Positions 15,571 to 22,694 are shown, numbered from the stretch's first letter. The stretch is 24,723 nt of DNA from Nitratifractor sp. (GCA_015485845.1 WFSU01000192.1:1-24723), one strand, 5' to 3'. Numbers and translations are program-made. Notes: a model not told the origin generated them from the sequence alone.

Positions 15571-15608
15571 CGTGCAACGGTCTTCGTCACTTCCCAAACC
15601 GTTGCACG
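15571..15608. terminator. Hairpin between hsp20 and apt (possible terminator)
   Basis: CGTGCAACGG (15571-15580) pairs perfectly with CCGTTGCACG (15599-15608) across an 18-nt loop. It sits 17 nt after the hsp20 stop and just beyond the convergent apt stop. Neither side has a following U-tract (CTTTTT precedes it on the plus strand), so it could be a structural 3' end or repeat rather than a classic intrinsic terminator. Confidence 0.4.
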
Positions 15609-15614
15609 TCCAAT

Positions 15615-16172
15615 CTATATAATCACGGAGTAAACGGGTACCCCAAGCTTCTCTCTGCCGTTGAGGAAATCCAATTCCATTAAAAAACATGCTTCGACAC
15701 ATTCCGCCCCGAGGCGGTCGATGAGGGTCGAGGCAGCGGAAGCTGTGCCGCCGGTGGCCAGCAGGTCGTCGATGAGCAGGACGCGCGAAGGGGTACCGTC
15801 ATGCTGCTTGCCATTTTCTCCAAACGCATCGATGTGCACTTCCACTTCATCAAAACCGTATTCGAGGGAGTATTTTTCCGCGACGGTCGTGTAGGGGAGT
15901 TTGCCACTCTTGCGCACGGGAACGAATCCAACTCCGAGTCGATCGGCCAGAACCGAACCGAAGATAAAGCCCCGGGCATCGATACCGGCGACATAGTCCA
16001 GACCGTATTCGGCGTACCGCTCCGCGAGATGATCCATCAGTAATCGGAAAGCTTCGGGATTACCAAGCAGGGTGGTGATATCTTTGAACTGGATACCCGG
16101 CTTGGGAAAGTCGGGGACGGTGCGGATGGCGTTTTCAATCGTCTGGCGTTGTTCGGGGGTGAGGGTGATCAT
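15615..16172 (-). CDS. apt: Adenine phosphoribosyltransferase
   Basis: Purine salvage: adenine plus PRPP gives AMP and pyrophosphate, in the cytoplasm. The 185 residues are slightly longer than the usual 170-180. Visible features are DFPKPGIQFKDITTLL at the N-terminus, the GIDARGFIFGSVLA loop, the hood segment VPVRKSGKLPYTT, and the PRPP-binding motif VLLIDDLLATGGT (131-143). SD AGGAG lies 8 nt upstream of the ATG. A single gene, downstream of the toxin-antitoxin pair on the same strand after a 58-nt gap. Confidence 0.96.
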   Translation of the reverse strand: MITLTPEQRQTIENAIRTVPDFPKPGIQFKDITTLLGNPEAFRLLMDHLAERYAEYGLDYVAGIDARGFIFGSVLADRLGVGFVPVRKSGKLPYTTVAEKYSLEYGFDEVEVHIDAFGENGKQHDGTPSRVLLIDDLLATGGTASAASTLIDRLGAECVEACFLMELDFLNGREKLGVPVYSVII

Positions 16173-16230
16173 GGGAAGGCTCCTGTATGTGGTTTGTGTG
16201 GGTTATTATAGTGTGAAGAGGATTAAAATT

Positions 16231-16521
16231 TCATCGCTCACCAATCCAATAAAAAGGTTTACGCCTTTGGTGCGCAACAGCAAGGATAACAATCGTGTCT
16301 CCTTCAATGGCATAGTGGATACCATATGGAAATCGATGGAGAAGGCATCTATGTTGCTGGTCGGATATTTTAGGATACAGTTCAGGAGAGGCGTGTATGG
16401 TATTGATGGCATTATAAACGTCGGATTTGAAATGATCACCGAGGTTTGTTTGCTGAAGATTGTAATACTCCCGTCCCTCTTCGATTTCAAGAACCGAACA
16501 TTCAAGAATTTTGAGCTTCAT
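16231..16521 (-). CDS. ParE/RelE-superfamily toxin
   Basis: 96 residues from ATG 16521. The pattern is of RelE/ParE toxins: a first strand (MKLKILECSVLEIEEG), paired helices (EYYNLQQTNLGDHFKSDV...), then RCLLHRFPYGIHYAIEGDTIVILAVAHQRRKPFYW, matching the family's R-x-F-P-Y-x-I-x-Y and A-V-x-H-x-x-R-x-P-x-Y-W signature. Whether it cleaves mRNA or poisons gyrase cannot be told. It overlaps its antitoxin by 20 bp. A TTG 18 nt upstream is an alternative start. The locus is visibly AT-richer than its neighbours, consistent with acquisition. Confidence 0.85.
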   Translation of the reverse strand: MKLKILECSVLEIEEGREYYNLQQTNLGDHFKSDVYNAINTIHASPELYPKISDQQHRCLLHRFPYGIHYAIEGDTIVILAVAHQRRKPFYWIGER

Positions 16522-16720
16522 TACCAAATACTTGTTCAACGGTCAAAACATTTGCCGTGCCGTTGCGATAGGCATCGAGTCGATGTTGGCTTTCGGTGAT
16601 CCATGCTTGCTCTATCTCACTGTCAGGGACATCCAGACTCTGAACGAGACGGTCGATGATAAGGTATCGCTCGTGCGGTTTCAGGCGTAAGGCTTCATCA
16701 ATCAGTTCCGGTAAACTCAT
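16502..16720 (-). CDS. Antitoxin, addiction-module component family
   Basis: 72 residues. LPELIDEALRLKPHERYLIIDRLVQSLD is the typical helical motif of unstable antitoxins of the addiction-module component family (about 70 aa), and EIEQAWITESQHRLDAYRNG is the segment that wraps its toxin. SD GAGGAG lies upstream. It precedes and overlaps the toxin, the standard order. Both genes are probably autoregulated by the complex. Confidence 0.87.
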   Translation of the reverse strand: MSLPELIDEALRLKPHERYLIIDRLVQSLDVPDSEIEQAWITESQHRLDAYRNGTANVLTVEQVFGNEAQNS

Positions 16721-16761
16721 ATTGACTCCTCTGATTCAATTAACATCATTATACCACAAAA

Positions 16762-17637
16762 TTATGACTGTATTTTCATGCTTATCCCCCGCTTCATAAT
16801 CCACGTATGCAGCCACAACGCCAGCAGGATCAATCCCCCGCCAACCAGCAGAGCCGTATAGTCGATGCCGCGTCCCCAGAGGACGAGATTGACGATGAGT
16901 CCCAGAGGGACGACGGCGTTGTTCATGATGGCGAGGATACCGCTGTCGACTTCGGTGGCTCCCCGGTTCCAGAGAAAATACCCCAGACCCGAAGCGACGA
17001 TCCCCAGCCAGAACAGAACCGCCCATTGGGTCGGGGTCGGGGTAATCTTATCAAAGTTGCCAAAGAGGAGAAAGGCGATCAAAGATATAAGAAGTGCTCC
17101 GAAGTGGAAATAGCCAAAGATAGTCGATTGCTTTACCTCCTTTAACTCCGGGTTTTCCAGCAGTTTTTTGTAGAGCACCTGCCCGAGAGCAAACGTAATA
17201 TTGGCACCCTGTACCATCAGAAAGCCAATGAAAAATCCGGGATTAACCTGTGAGGCTTTGATCACATAGGCTCCGGCCACGGCGATGGCGGCTGTGACGA
17301 CGTAGAGAGGGTTGAAACGCCCTTTGAGAAAGTCATAGATCACGGTGACATAGATGGGGGTAAAGATCGTAAAGAGCAGCACCTCCGGGACGCTGAGAAA
17401 CAGGAACGATTTGTAGAAGAAGATGTACATCAACCCGATCTGAATGATCCCGATCCCCATGATGCGGAGTTTAAAACGGCTGGGGAGGCGAAAATTGGTG
17501 AAGGGGATAAAGATCAGAGACGCCAACGCTACACGGATCAATACGGCAAAGTAGCTGTCAAGCTTCCCGGCGAGATAGACCCCGATGAAGGAGAAGGAGA
17601 ATGCCCAGATGAAGGTGACGAGGGTTAATAGTCGCAT
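16762..17637 (-). CDS. EamA/DMT-superfamily transporter
   Basis: 291 residues with about ten hydrophobic segments in two EamA halves. The first is seen in TLVTFIWAFSFSFIGVYLA and RVALASLIFIPFTNFRLP. The second begins at about 150 (FLMVQGANITFALGQVLYKKL) and includes GYFLWNRGATEVDSGILAIMNNAVVPLGLI, a typical EamA motif. An exporter or uptake carrier for metabolites; substrate unknown. SD AAAGGAG lies at 17642-17648. Immediately upstream of that is a heptamer array (17652-17683), so promoter spacing may be tied to repeat number. Confidence 0.88.
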   Translation of the reverse strand: MRLLTLVTFIWAFSFSFIGVYLAGKLDSYFAVLIRVALASLIFIPFTNFRLPSRFKLRIMGIGIIQIGLMYIFFYKSFLFLSVPEVLLFTIFTPIYVTVIYDFLKGRFNPLYVVTAAIAVAGAYVIKASQVNPGFFIGFLMVQGANITFALGQVLYKKLLENPELKEVKQSTIFGYFHFGALLISLIAFLLFGNFDKITPTPTQWAVLFWLGIVASGLGYFLWNRGATEVDSGILAIMNNAVVPLGLIVNLVLWGRGIDYTALLVGGGLILLALWLHTWIMKRGISMKIQS

Positions 17638-17651
17638 GAAGACTCCTTTTA

Positions 17652-17683
17652 AATTAGGAATTAGGAATTAGGAATTAGGAATT
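17652..17683. repeat. Heptamer tandem array (AATTAGG)
   Basis: 4.6 perfect copies of AATTAGG, ending next to the SD of the EamA transporter gene (on its upstream side). Confidence 0.9.
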
Positions 17684-17690
17684 TTGGTTG

Positions 17691-17810
17691 GCGTTGCTTT
17701 GCAACGCATCTATCGATGGGGACGCGACTTCAGTCGCGTTTAGTGGGACTGAAGTCCCAGCCCCAGTATAAAGAGGATTGCGCATTGGTTCAACGCGACT
17801 GAAGTCGCGT
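17691..17810. repeat. Composite palindromic element (four hairpins)
   Basis: GCGTTGC-TTT-GCAACGC (17691-17707), ACGCGACT-TC-AGTCGCGT (17722-17739), TGGGACT-GA-AGTCCCA (17744-17759, followed by GCCCC) and ACGCGACT-GA-AGTCGCGT (17793-17810, followed by CCCC). The last two units repeat those at 10054-10110, in the same order and orientation. Confidence 0.88.
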
Positions 17811-17833
17811 CCCCGATGATCAATGCACCATAC

Positions 17834-18028
17834 CTAAAACTCAAACCCGCCCCCTTGACCCTTGTTCATACTCTCATAAACCGCATTGACGTAAGCATTC
17901 CGCAGCTGACAGTCGTTGAGTTTGTCACACGGCAGGCAGCTTTTGTGACCGTGTTCACTCTGGCAGGCTTTGAGTTCTTTTGTTTTATCCTCGAGGGCGA
18001 TTTCAAAGCGATCCATCTTTTGGCTCAT
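17834..18028 (-). CDS. Cys-rich small protein translationally coupled to fbp
   Basis: 64 residues. Its ATG overlaps the fbp stop (ATGA), so it is co-translated with fructose-bisphosphatase. A charged N-terminal helix (MSQKMDRFEIALEDKTKELK) is followed by C22, C31, C34 and C40 with H26 and H28, spacing C-x8-C-x2-C-x5-C, and a conserved-looking LRNAYVNAVYESM, then a Gly-rich tail. The Cys/His pattern suits a zinc or Fe-S site. I recall a small gene in the same place in Campylobacter, but cannot confirm homology. Function unknown. Confidence 0.8.
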   Translation of the reverse strand: MSQKMDRFEIALEDKTKELKACQSEHGHKSCLPCDKLNDCQLRNAYVNAVYESMNKGQGGGFEF

Positions 18029-18879
18029 TCTGCGATTCCGTACGCTTTTTTCAGGGCGTTGATCTCGTAGTTGGAGCCGAAGAAGCAGGGGGTGGTGTCG
18101 TGGTGGTGTTTGGGGGCAAGCTCAAGGAGACGTTGGCCGTGATGGTCGATTGCCTGGCCACCGGCGGCTTCGAAGATCAGGGCAAATGGCAGGACTTCGA
18201 ATAACTGTCGCAACTTTCCGTTGGGGACATCGGTGGTGGCAGGGTAGCTGAAGATCCCGCCACCCTTGACGAGCAAGTGATGCAGGTCAGGCACCATCCC
18301 GCCGCTGTAGCGGAGGCGGTATCCCTCGGCGAAGAGGCTGTCGATAAAGGCTTTGTGGTAAGCAGGCCAGTATTGCTGGGTGCCGCCGGGAGCGTTGTGC
18401 TTGCCTTTGTCGTTGAGCATGAATGCCTGATCCATCGGATGCCATCTTCCGTGGACGAAGCGTTTGCGTACCGGGGGGTTGCCCCGTTCGACGGAGACCA
18501 TTTCAATGTGACGCCCGAACAGGACGTAGGCGGCGGTGATCAGGGAAGCACCGGAGGGTTCCCCTTCGTAGATGCCAAAGATGGCGCCGACGGTGAAGTT
18601 GGCATCGACGATGCTCGAGCCATCCAGCGGGTCATAGCAAATGGTGTAGGGTGCCTGGGGATCGAGTATCAGTACGTCCTCTTTCTCCTCGCTGATGATG
18701 GCGCGGACATGTGCCAGGGCACTGAGTGCTTCTTCGATGACGTGGTCGGCGGCGACGTCCATTTTGAGTTGGGTATCCCCGGTGGCATTGTGCTGGGTAC
18801 TGTAGCCCAGATCGCCTTCCTGGATCAGGGCATCGACACTGACGGCAATGGTTTTGATGGAGTCAAGTATGGTTTTCAT
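18025..18879 (-). CDS. fbp: Fructose-1,6-bisphosphatase, class 1
   Basis: Hydrolyses fructose-1,6-bisphosphate to fructose-6-phosphate in gluconeogenesis, needed for hexose synthesis in organisms feeding carbon in through acetyl-CoA and pyruvate. 284 residues, shorter than the roughly 330 of many class 1 enzymes but fitting Campylobacterota. The metal/active site YDPLDGSSIVDANFTVGAIFGIYEG is diagnostic, preceded by the acidic IISEEKED; SGGMVPDLHHLLVKGGGIFSYPA and FEAAGGQAID are also conserved. ATG 18879 overlaps the mobB stop as ATGA, and its own stop overlaps the small Cys-rich gene in the same way. Confidence 0.96.
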   Translation of the reverse strand: MKTILDSIKTIAVSVDALIQEGDLGYSTQHNATGDTQLKMDVAADHVIEEALSALAHVRAIISEEKEDVLILDPQAPYTICYDPLDGSSIVDANFTVGAIFGIYEGEPSGASLITAAYVLFGRHIEMVSVERGNPPVRKRFVHGRWHPMDQAFMLNDKGKHNAPGGTQQYWPAYHKAFIDSLFAEGYRLRYSGGMVPDLHHLLVKGGGIFSYPATTDVPNGKLRQLFEVLPFALIFEAAGGQAIDHHGQRLLELAPKHHHDTTPCFFGSNYEINALKKAYGIAE

Positions 18880-19388
18880 GAAGCGTGTATTCCTTTGAAT
18901 GAGGTGGCGTGGGCGTCTATCCACTCGATTATACTACCGATATCGTTAAGATCGAGCACATCAAGATGCTCCGGGAGGTCATAGGTGCTTACATCAATCG
19001 AGTCGTCGACGGCGATGGCTTCGACAACGGGAAGATACTCCAGCTCAATCGTGTTGCGAAAGACAGCCAGTCGGGGGAGGGGGAGGGTTTTGAGCCCCTC
19101 AACCATCAGGAGATCGTACTCTCCGAACATTTCGGCAATTTGAGCGATGGTACGGCTCTGATGAGAGAAGAGGGTGGTACGCGTGGAAGAGACCACGGCC
19201 ACATCGGCACCGGTTTTGTAAAAACGATCGCTGTCTTTGCCCGGCTGGTCAAAGACAGCCTTGTCTTTGGGGTCGTGTTTGACGATGGCAACCCGGCGGG
19301 TGGGAACAAGACGCTGGGCGATCTTTTCGATCAGGGTCGTCTTGCCGCTACCGCTGGGGCCGGTGAAGGCGATGGCTTTGTACATCAT
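18876..19388 (-). CDS. mobB: Molybdopterin-guanine dinucleotide biosynthesis adaptor MobB
   Basis: GTP-binding P-loop protein assisting conversion of Mo-molybdopterin to the guanine dinucleotide cofactor used by periplasmic molybdoenzymes such as nitrate reductase. 170 residues. Walker A GPSGSGKT (10-17), then VAIVKHDPKD and DSDRFYKTGADVAVVSS, both typical of MobB, and DLLMVEGLK. The start directly abuts the slt stop (TAA-ATG-ATG) with AAAAGGA ahead; either Met is possible. Placement between slt and fbp is, from memory, conserved in Campylobacter. Confidence 0.93.
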   Translation of the reverse strand: MMYKAIAFTGPSGSGKTTLIEKIAQRLVPTRRVAIVKHDPKDKAVFDQPGKDSDRFYKTGADVAVVSSTRTTLFSHQSRTIAQIAEMFGEYDLLMVEGLKTLPLPRLAVFRNTIELEYLPVVEAIAVDDSIDVSTYDLPEHLDVLDLNDIGSIIEWIDAHATSFKGIHAS

Positions 19389-20948
19389 TTATTTCCTTTT
19401 TCTGAAATTGTCCGTTTTGTTCGGCTCATGGATAAAACTGAGCAGGTCAGTCATCCGCAGAGGGGTACCGAGCTTATTCATATAAATAACATAGTTGGTC
19501 AGAACATGTTTGCCGTAGTGGCGTGCCTGCGCATTGTCGACCAGTTCGAGACTCAGATAGGGTTCGTAGGGTCCTTTACCGTTGAAGAGGTGTTTTTTGC
19601 GGATGAGGCGACGGGTGTAACCGATCCCGGCATTGTAGGCGTAGGCAATGAAGAGGGGGTGTTTGAGCCACTTGGTGAGGTAGGCCATGTGGTCGTTGGC
19701 ATAGATGAGAGCTTTGCGGGGATCAAACATAGCGTCATAGTTCACTTTCTCGTGGCGCTTTTTGGCCAGGTGACGCACAAGAAAAGGCATGATCTGCATC
19801 ATCCCCAACGCATATGAGGTGGAGATCGAAGCGGGGACGAAGCGGCTCTCCTGCCGGGCGATGGCATAGAGGATCGCCTGGCGGCTCCTGGGGAGTTTGG
19901 CGAGCAGATCCCGGTAGGGCATGGGGAAATATTGTTCCGTATCTCGGCTGGCTTTGGAGAGGATGTAGCTGTAGTAGCCCACGGCATCGGCTTCGCGGTA
20001 GTGCTGTGCGAGAGCTTTTTTATCCACTTTTTTATTGAAAATTTTCTGCTTGAGTTTCGCCCAGGCGATCGGATCGGAAACGGTACGGCTGAGCCGATGG
20101 CCTTTGGGGAGAGCCGGTGTGATCGTCCGGGGATACTTCACGTGAAGGATATCCCGAGCCAACAGGGTATAGAGATTGATGTCGTAGCTCCGAGTCAATT
20201 TCTGGAGGTAGGATTTGTTGTGACGACTCATATAAGCCCAGAAAAGCGCTTGATCGACCTCTTCCCGTTTGACGGACTTCCGGGCAGCGAGTCGGAAATA
20301 CATTTCTCCGACAGCCGGTTTGCCGCGATAGAGGGCGTTGAACCCAAGAGAGATCAGGGTGCGATAGGTGAAACGGTGCTTTTTGGCCGGAGAGTAGAGG
20401 AGGGCTTTGCTCCATTTTGGGAGGCGCTCACGGCGGATACGGCGTATGGTCTGGTTGAAGGGATACTGGGTACTCAGACGGGCAAAAAGTTCCGGCGTCA
20501 CCGGATGATCGAGGCGTTTACGGCCGGCAGCACCGGCGTGGTTGAGGACATAGACTTGCATGGCTGGGGAGAGTTGGAGCCAGGCATGCCAGGGATCATC
20601 CGATTTGAGCAGGGAGAGTGTGGTAGCTTTTTTCTTCGCTTCCGCTGCTTTTTGCGCTGCTGTCAAGGGTTTGCGGGTACGGCCAGGGTGGCTGGGGGCT
20701 TTGTGTCCGGTTTTTTTGCGATAGGCCTTGGCGAGTTTTCCATTGATCCGTTTGGCTTCACGGATGAGTTTTTCAGCCTCGGATCGGGTTGCCTTTTGGC
20801 TGGAGAGGTAGCGCCAGAGATAATAGTCCTTCTCGACACTTTTGGGCATCGCATGAAGGGTAGCATAGTCCAGTGGGCGTGCCGTAAGGATACCGACGGC
20901 AAGCAGGAGGAGTAGAATAACCCTCCCCGGACGTGCAAATCTCCGCAT
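19389..20948 (-). CDS. slt: Soluble lytic murein transglycosylase-like protein
   Basis: Periplasmic GH23 enzyme cleaving peptidoglycan with formation of anhydro-muropeptides. 519 residues from ATG 20948, beginning with a signal peptide (RPGRVILLLLLAVGILTA). A long alpha-helical superhelix region (about 25-340, rich in Lys/Arg/Ala) precedes the C-terminal SLT domain: AIARQESRF with catalytic E367, SYALGMMQIMP, YNAGIGY. The in-frame region upstream of 20948 lies under yggT and is not part of the gene. The gene starts 2 nt after the yggT stop and ends directly against mobB. Confidence 0.93.
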   Translation of the reverse strand: MRRFARPGRVILLLLLAVGILTARPLDYATLHAMPKSVEKDYYLWRYLSSQKATRSEAEKLIREAKRINGKLAKAYRKKTGHKAPSHPGRTRKPLTAAQKAAEAKKKATTLSLLKSDDPWHAWLQLSPAMQVYVLNHAGAAGRKRLDHPVTPELFARLSTQYPFNQTIRRIRRERLPKWSKALLYSPAKKHRFTYRTLISLGFNALYRGKPAVGEMYFRLAARKSVKREEVDQALFWAYMSRHNKSYLQKLTRSYDINLYTLLARDILHVKYPRTITPALPKGHRLSRTVSDPIAWAKLKQKIFNKKVDKKALAQHYREADAVGYYSYILSKASRDTEQYFPMPYRDLLAKLPRSRQAILYAIARQESRFVPASISTSYALGMMQIMPFLVRHLAKKRHEKVNYDAMFDPRKALIYANDHMAYLTKWLKHPLFIAYAYNAGIGYTRRLIRKKHLFNGKGPYEPYLSLELVDNAQARHYGKHVLTNYVIYMNKLGTPLRMTDLLSFIHEPNKTDNFRKRK

Positions 20949-20950
20949 GG

Positions 20951-21223
20951 TCAAAAGGCTAACCGCAGCAGGAACGTATCGAGGAACTGCAATGCAAGCA
21001 GAATCACCAGTGGAGAGAGATCCATCCCCGAGATAATCACGAAGGGGAAGGTGCGCCGCACCCAGCGGAAGGCCGGTTCGGTAATCTGGTGGATAAATTT
21101 CACCAGCGGGTTGTATGGATCGGGTCGGACGAAACTGAACAAAGCGGCGATAATAATGATCCAAATATAGATCGTGATGAGAGTGTGGATCAACTGAACC
21201 AGAGAAACAATCAGGGCTGACAT
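20951..21223 (-). CDS. YggT family membrane protein
   Basis: 90 residues with two hydrophobic hairpins (LITIYIWIIIIAALFSFVRP and SPLVILLALQFLDTFLL), and the YggT signatures DPYNPLVKFIHQITEPAFRWVRR. Family members are linked to osmotic tolerance and cell-division or envelope placement, with no defined biochemical role. It overlaps the 3' end of the gltX-like gene by 13 bp and is followed after 2 nt by slt. Confidence 0.92.
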   Translation of the reverse strand: MSALIVSLVQLIHTLITIYIWIIIIAALFSFVRPDPYNPLVKFIHQITEPAFRWVRRTFPFVIISGMDLSPLVILLALQFLDTFLLRLAF

Positions 21224-22467
21224 CGGGCTACCTCCGTGATGTAAGATCGGATAAAAGGATAAAGATCGCTCAGCGCGGGACCGTCTTCGGCTCCGGTGAG
21301 GATCCGACGCAGAGGGATCAACAAGGAATCTTCGTGGAGATCGGTTCGGTCGGTCAGATACGTTTCAAATGTCTCAAAATCGGCAAACGGAGGTGCCGAC
21401 GCAATCAGTGAGGCGAGAGTGCGCATTGTCTCTCCGTACTCTCCGTTACAGGGTTTGGGAGCGAAGATCGGGGGGATGCGTGCATCAAGCTCCCGGAGGG
21501 TGGGTGCCTCATCGAGATAGAGCTTGATCAGGCGGCCGATGTCGGCATCAGCAAATTTGTACAGGCTGGAGAGTGCCTTGTCGTCCATCCTGTGCAGGTG
21601 TTCGCGGTTGAGTTTCCGGAGCGTGTCAGAGTCATATGTGATCGGAGCCGTTGAAAGGTTCCGGAGATTAAACCACGTGATTGCATCGGGAAACGTGAAG
21701 ACCTTCTCAGGGGGCGTTTGACCGAATGCAAGGAGATAATTGACGATTGCATCGGGGAGAAAACCCTCTTCAAAAAGGGTGGTGACCGCAGGCAGTTTGC
21801 CCTCGATGGGAGGGAGATGGGCGTAAGCGATCGCTTCGGTATAGCCCAGTTGCAAGCGGATATGGATTTCCTGTGCAGTGCGGAGGCGTTCCGCTTCGTT
21901 CCGTATCACCGTCGAGATACCGCCAAGCATGTCGTCTATGGCACCGGCAAAGGCTTCCGACGGGACGCCGTCGGTGCGCAGAAGGAGAGTATCGCCGACA
22001 GCGTCGGGGTGTACTGTGACCGTTCCGGTGAGCACGTCGTCAACCGCTATGGGTGTATTAGGGGGTGAGATCCGGATAGCGTAGGGACGTTTTTCCTCAT
22101 AAATACGGGCACGTTCTTCCGGGGTGTAACTGCGACAGGAGCCGTTGCAGGGGTATGTTTCGTCATCGGGTATCTCCGGTGAGCAGGTGCAGACAAACGC
22201 TTTGTCCGTTTCGACGAGTGAGACGGCCAGCTGCCGGTAGCGGTGGAGGCTTTCGCTCTGGTGGAAGATTTGGTCGTGTCGGATAAACTTCTCGAGGATC
22301 GGCCCGATCGCGTGTTCCTGATCTTCGGCCAAAGCTTTGGGATCCCGATCGGTGATACGGAGGATAAACCCCTCCCCGCGCTGTCGGGCGACCAGGGCGT
22401 TGAGCAGGGCGATTCGAAGATCGCCGAGGTGCAGATCCCAGGAGGGAGAAGCCGCGAAGCGAAACAC
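21211..22467 (-). CDS. gltX: Glutamyl-tRNA synthetase-like protein with degenerate active site
   Basis: 418 residues, aligning from end to end with class I GluRS of this phylum by recall. The HIGH-region is present as FAASPSWDLHLGDLR, then FILRITDRD, four cysteines spaced like a zinc site (C93, C95, C107, C111), and a C-terminal anticodon-binding-like domain ending SYITEVAR. However, the glutamate/ATP-site motif R-G-E-D-H is R-N-E-A-E (189-193), the usual Tyr-Asn-Phe is Glu-Ala-Phe, and the KMSKS loop is absent: EGKLPAVTTLFEEGFLP runs where GKKMSKR plus several residues should be, about 7 residues short. The frame is otherwise intact. GTG 22467 is preferred over the TTG two codons earlier because GGAGG lies 9 nt upstream. 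Locus matches gltX in Campylobacter, but aminoacylation activity is doubtful. Confidence 0.85.
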   Translation of the reverse strand: MFRFAASPSWDLHLGDLRIALLNALVARQRGEGFILRITDRDPKALAEDQEHAIGPILEKFIRHDQIFHQSESLHRYRQLAVSLVETDKAFVCTCSPEIPDDETYPCNGSCRSYTPEERARIYEEKRPYAIRISPPNTPIAVDDVLTGTVTVHPDAVGDTLLLRTDGVPSEAFAGAIDDMLGGISTVIRNEAERLRTAQEIHIRLQLGYTEAIAYAHLPPIEGKLPAVTTLFEEGFLPDAIVNYLLAFGQTPPEKVFTFPDAITWFNLRNLSTAPITYDSDTLRKLNREHLHRMDDKALSSLYKFADADIGRLIKLYLDEAPTLRELDARIPPIFAPKPCNGEYGETMRTLASLIASAPPFADFETFETYLTDRTDLHEDSLLIPLRRILTGAEDGPALSDLYPFIRSYITEVARCQP

Positions 22468-22469
22468 GA

Positions 22470-22640
22470 TCAATCGCCTCCGGTCACAGCGTGGGTCACG
22501 GCACCGGCAGCCGATCCCGCGACGTCAAGAGTAGCACCGGCGGCAGCTCCGGCGATGTGAATGGGAGCGGTGACGACTTGCGTACATCCGCTCACTCCGA
22601 GGATGGCAAGAAAGGTGAGAAATGTGATTTGTTTTTTCAT
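22470..22640 (-). CDS. Small lipoprotein (56 aa)
   Basis: A short frame starting MKKQITFLTFLAILGVSGC, a textbook lipoprotein signal with lipobox VSGC (acylated Cys about residue 19). The mature part, TQVVTAPIHIAGAAAGA followed by TLDVAGSAAGAVTHAV, is Gly/Ala-rich with a repeated VAG/AAG pattern, like a group of tiny envelope lipoproteins of unknown function. Its TGA stop lies 2 nt before the gltX GTG, and the gltX SD is inside this gene, so the two are coupled. No SD precedes it, but TACAAT is placed 6 nt upstream of the ATG. Confidence 0.78.
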   Translation of the reverse strand: MKKQITFLTFLAILGVSGCTQVVTAPIHIAGAAAGATLDVAGSAAGAVTHAVTGGD

Positions 22641-22646
22641 GGCGAT

Positions 22647-22652
22647 ATTGTA
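22647..22652 (-). promoter_or_regulatory. -10 element placed for a leaderless lipoprotein/gltX operon mRNA
   Basis: TACAAT on the minus strand with exactly six bases before the lipoprotein ATG, the same geometry as at 14559-14564. It may drive the whole lipoprotein-gltX-yggT-slt-mobB-fbp operon. Confidence 0.4.
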
Positions 22653-22662
22653 CCGTTTTTTG

Positions 22663-22694
22663 TTGAGTATGTGTTTACCTTGAAGCGCTACAAT
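22663..22694 (+). promoter_or_regulatory. Possible promoter for the exported protein at 22720
   Basis: TTGAGT (22663-22668) and TACAAT (22689-22694) separated by 20 bp, longer than ideal. The -10 lies 25 nt upstream of the ATG, which has AGGAG before it. Confidence 0.3.

Noticed and set aside
19932..20915. A 327-codon plus-strand open frame across slt
   Set aside because: Opposite a gene with signal peptide and lytic transglycosylase catalytic motifs; no features of its own.
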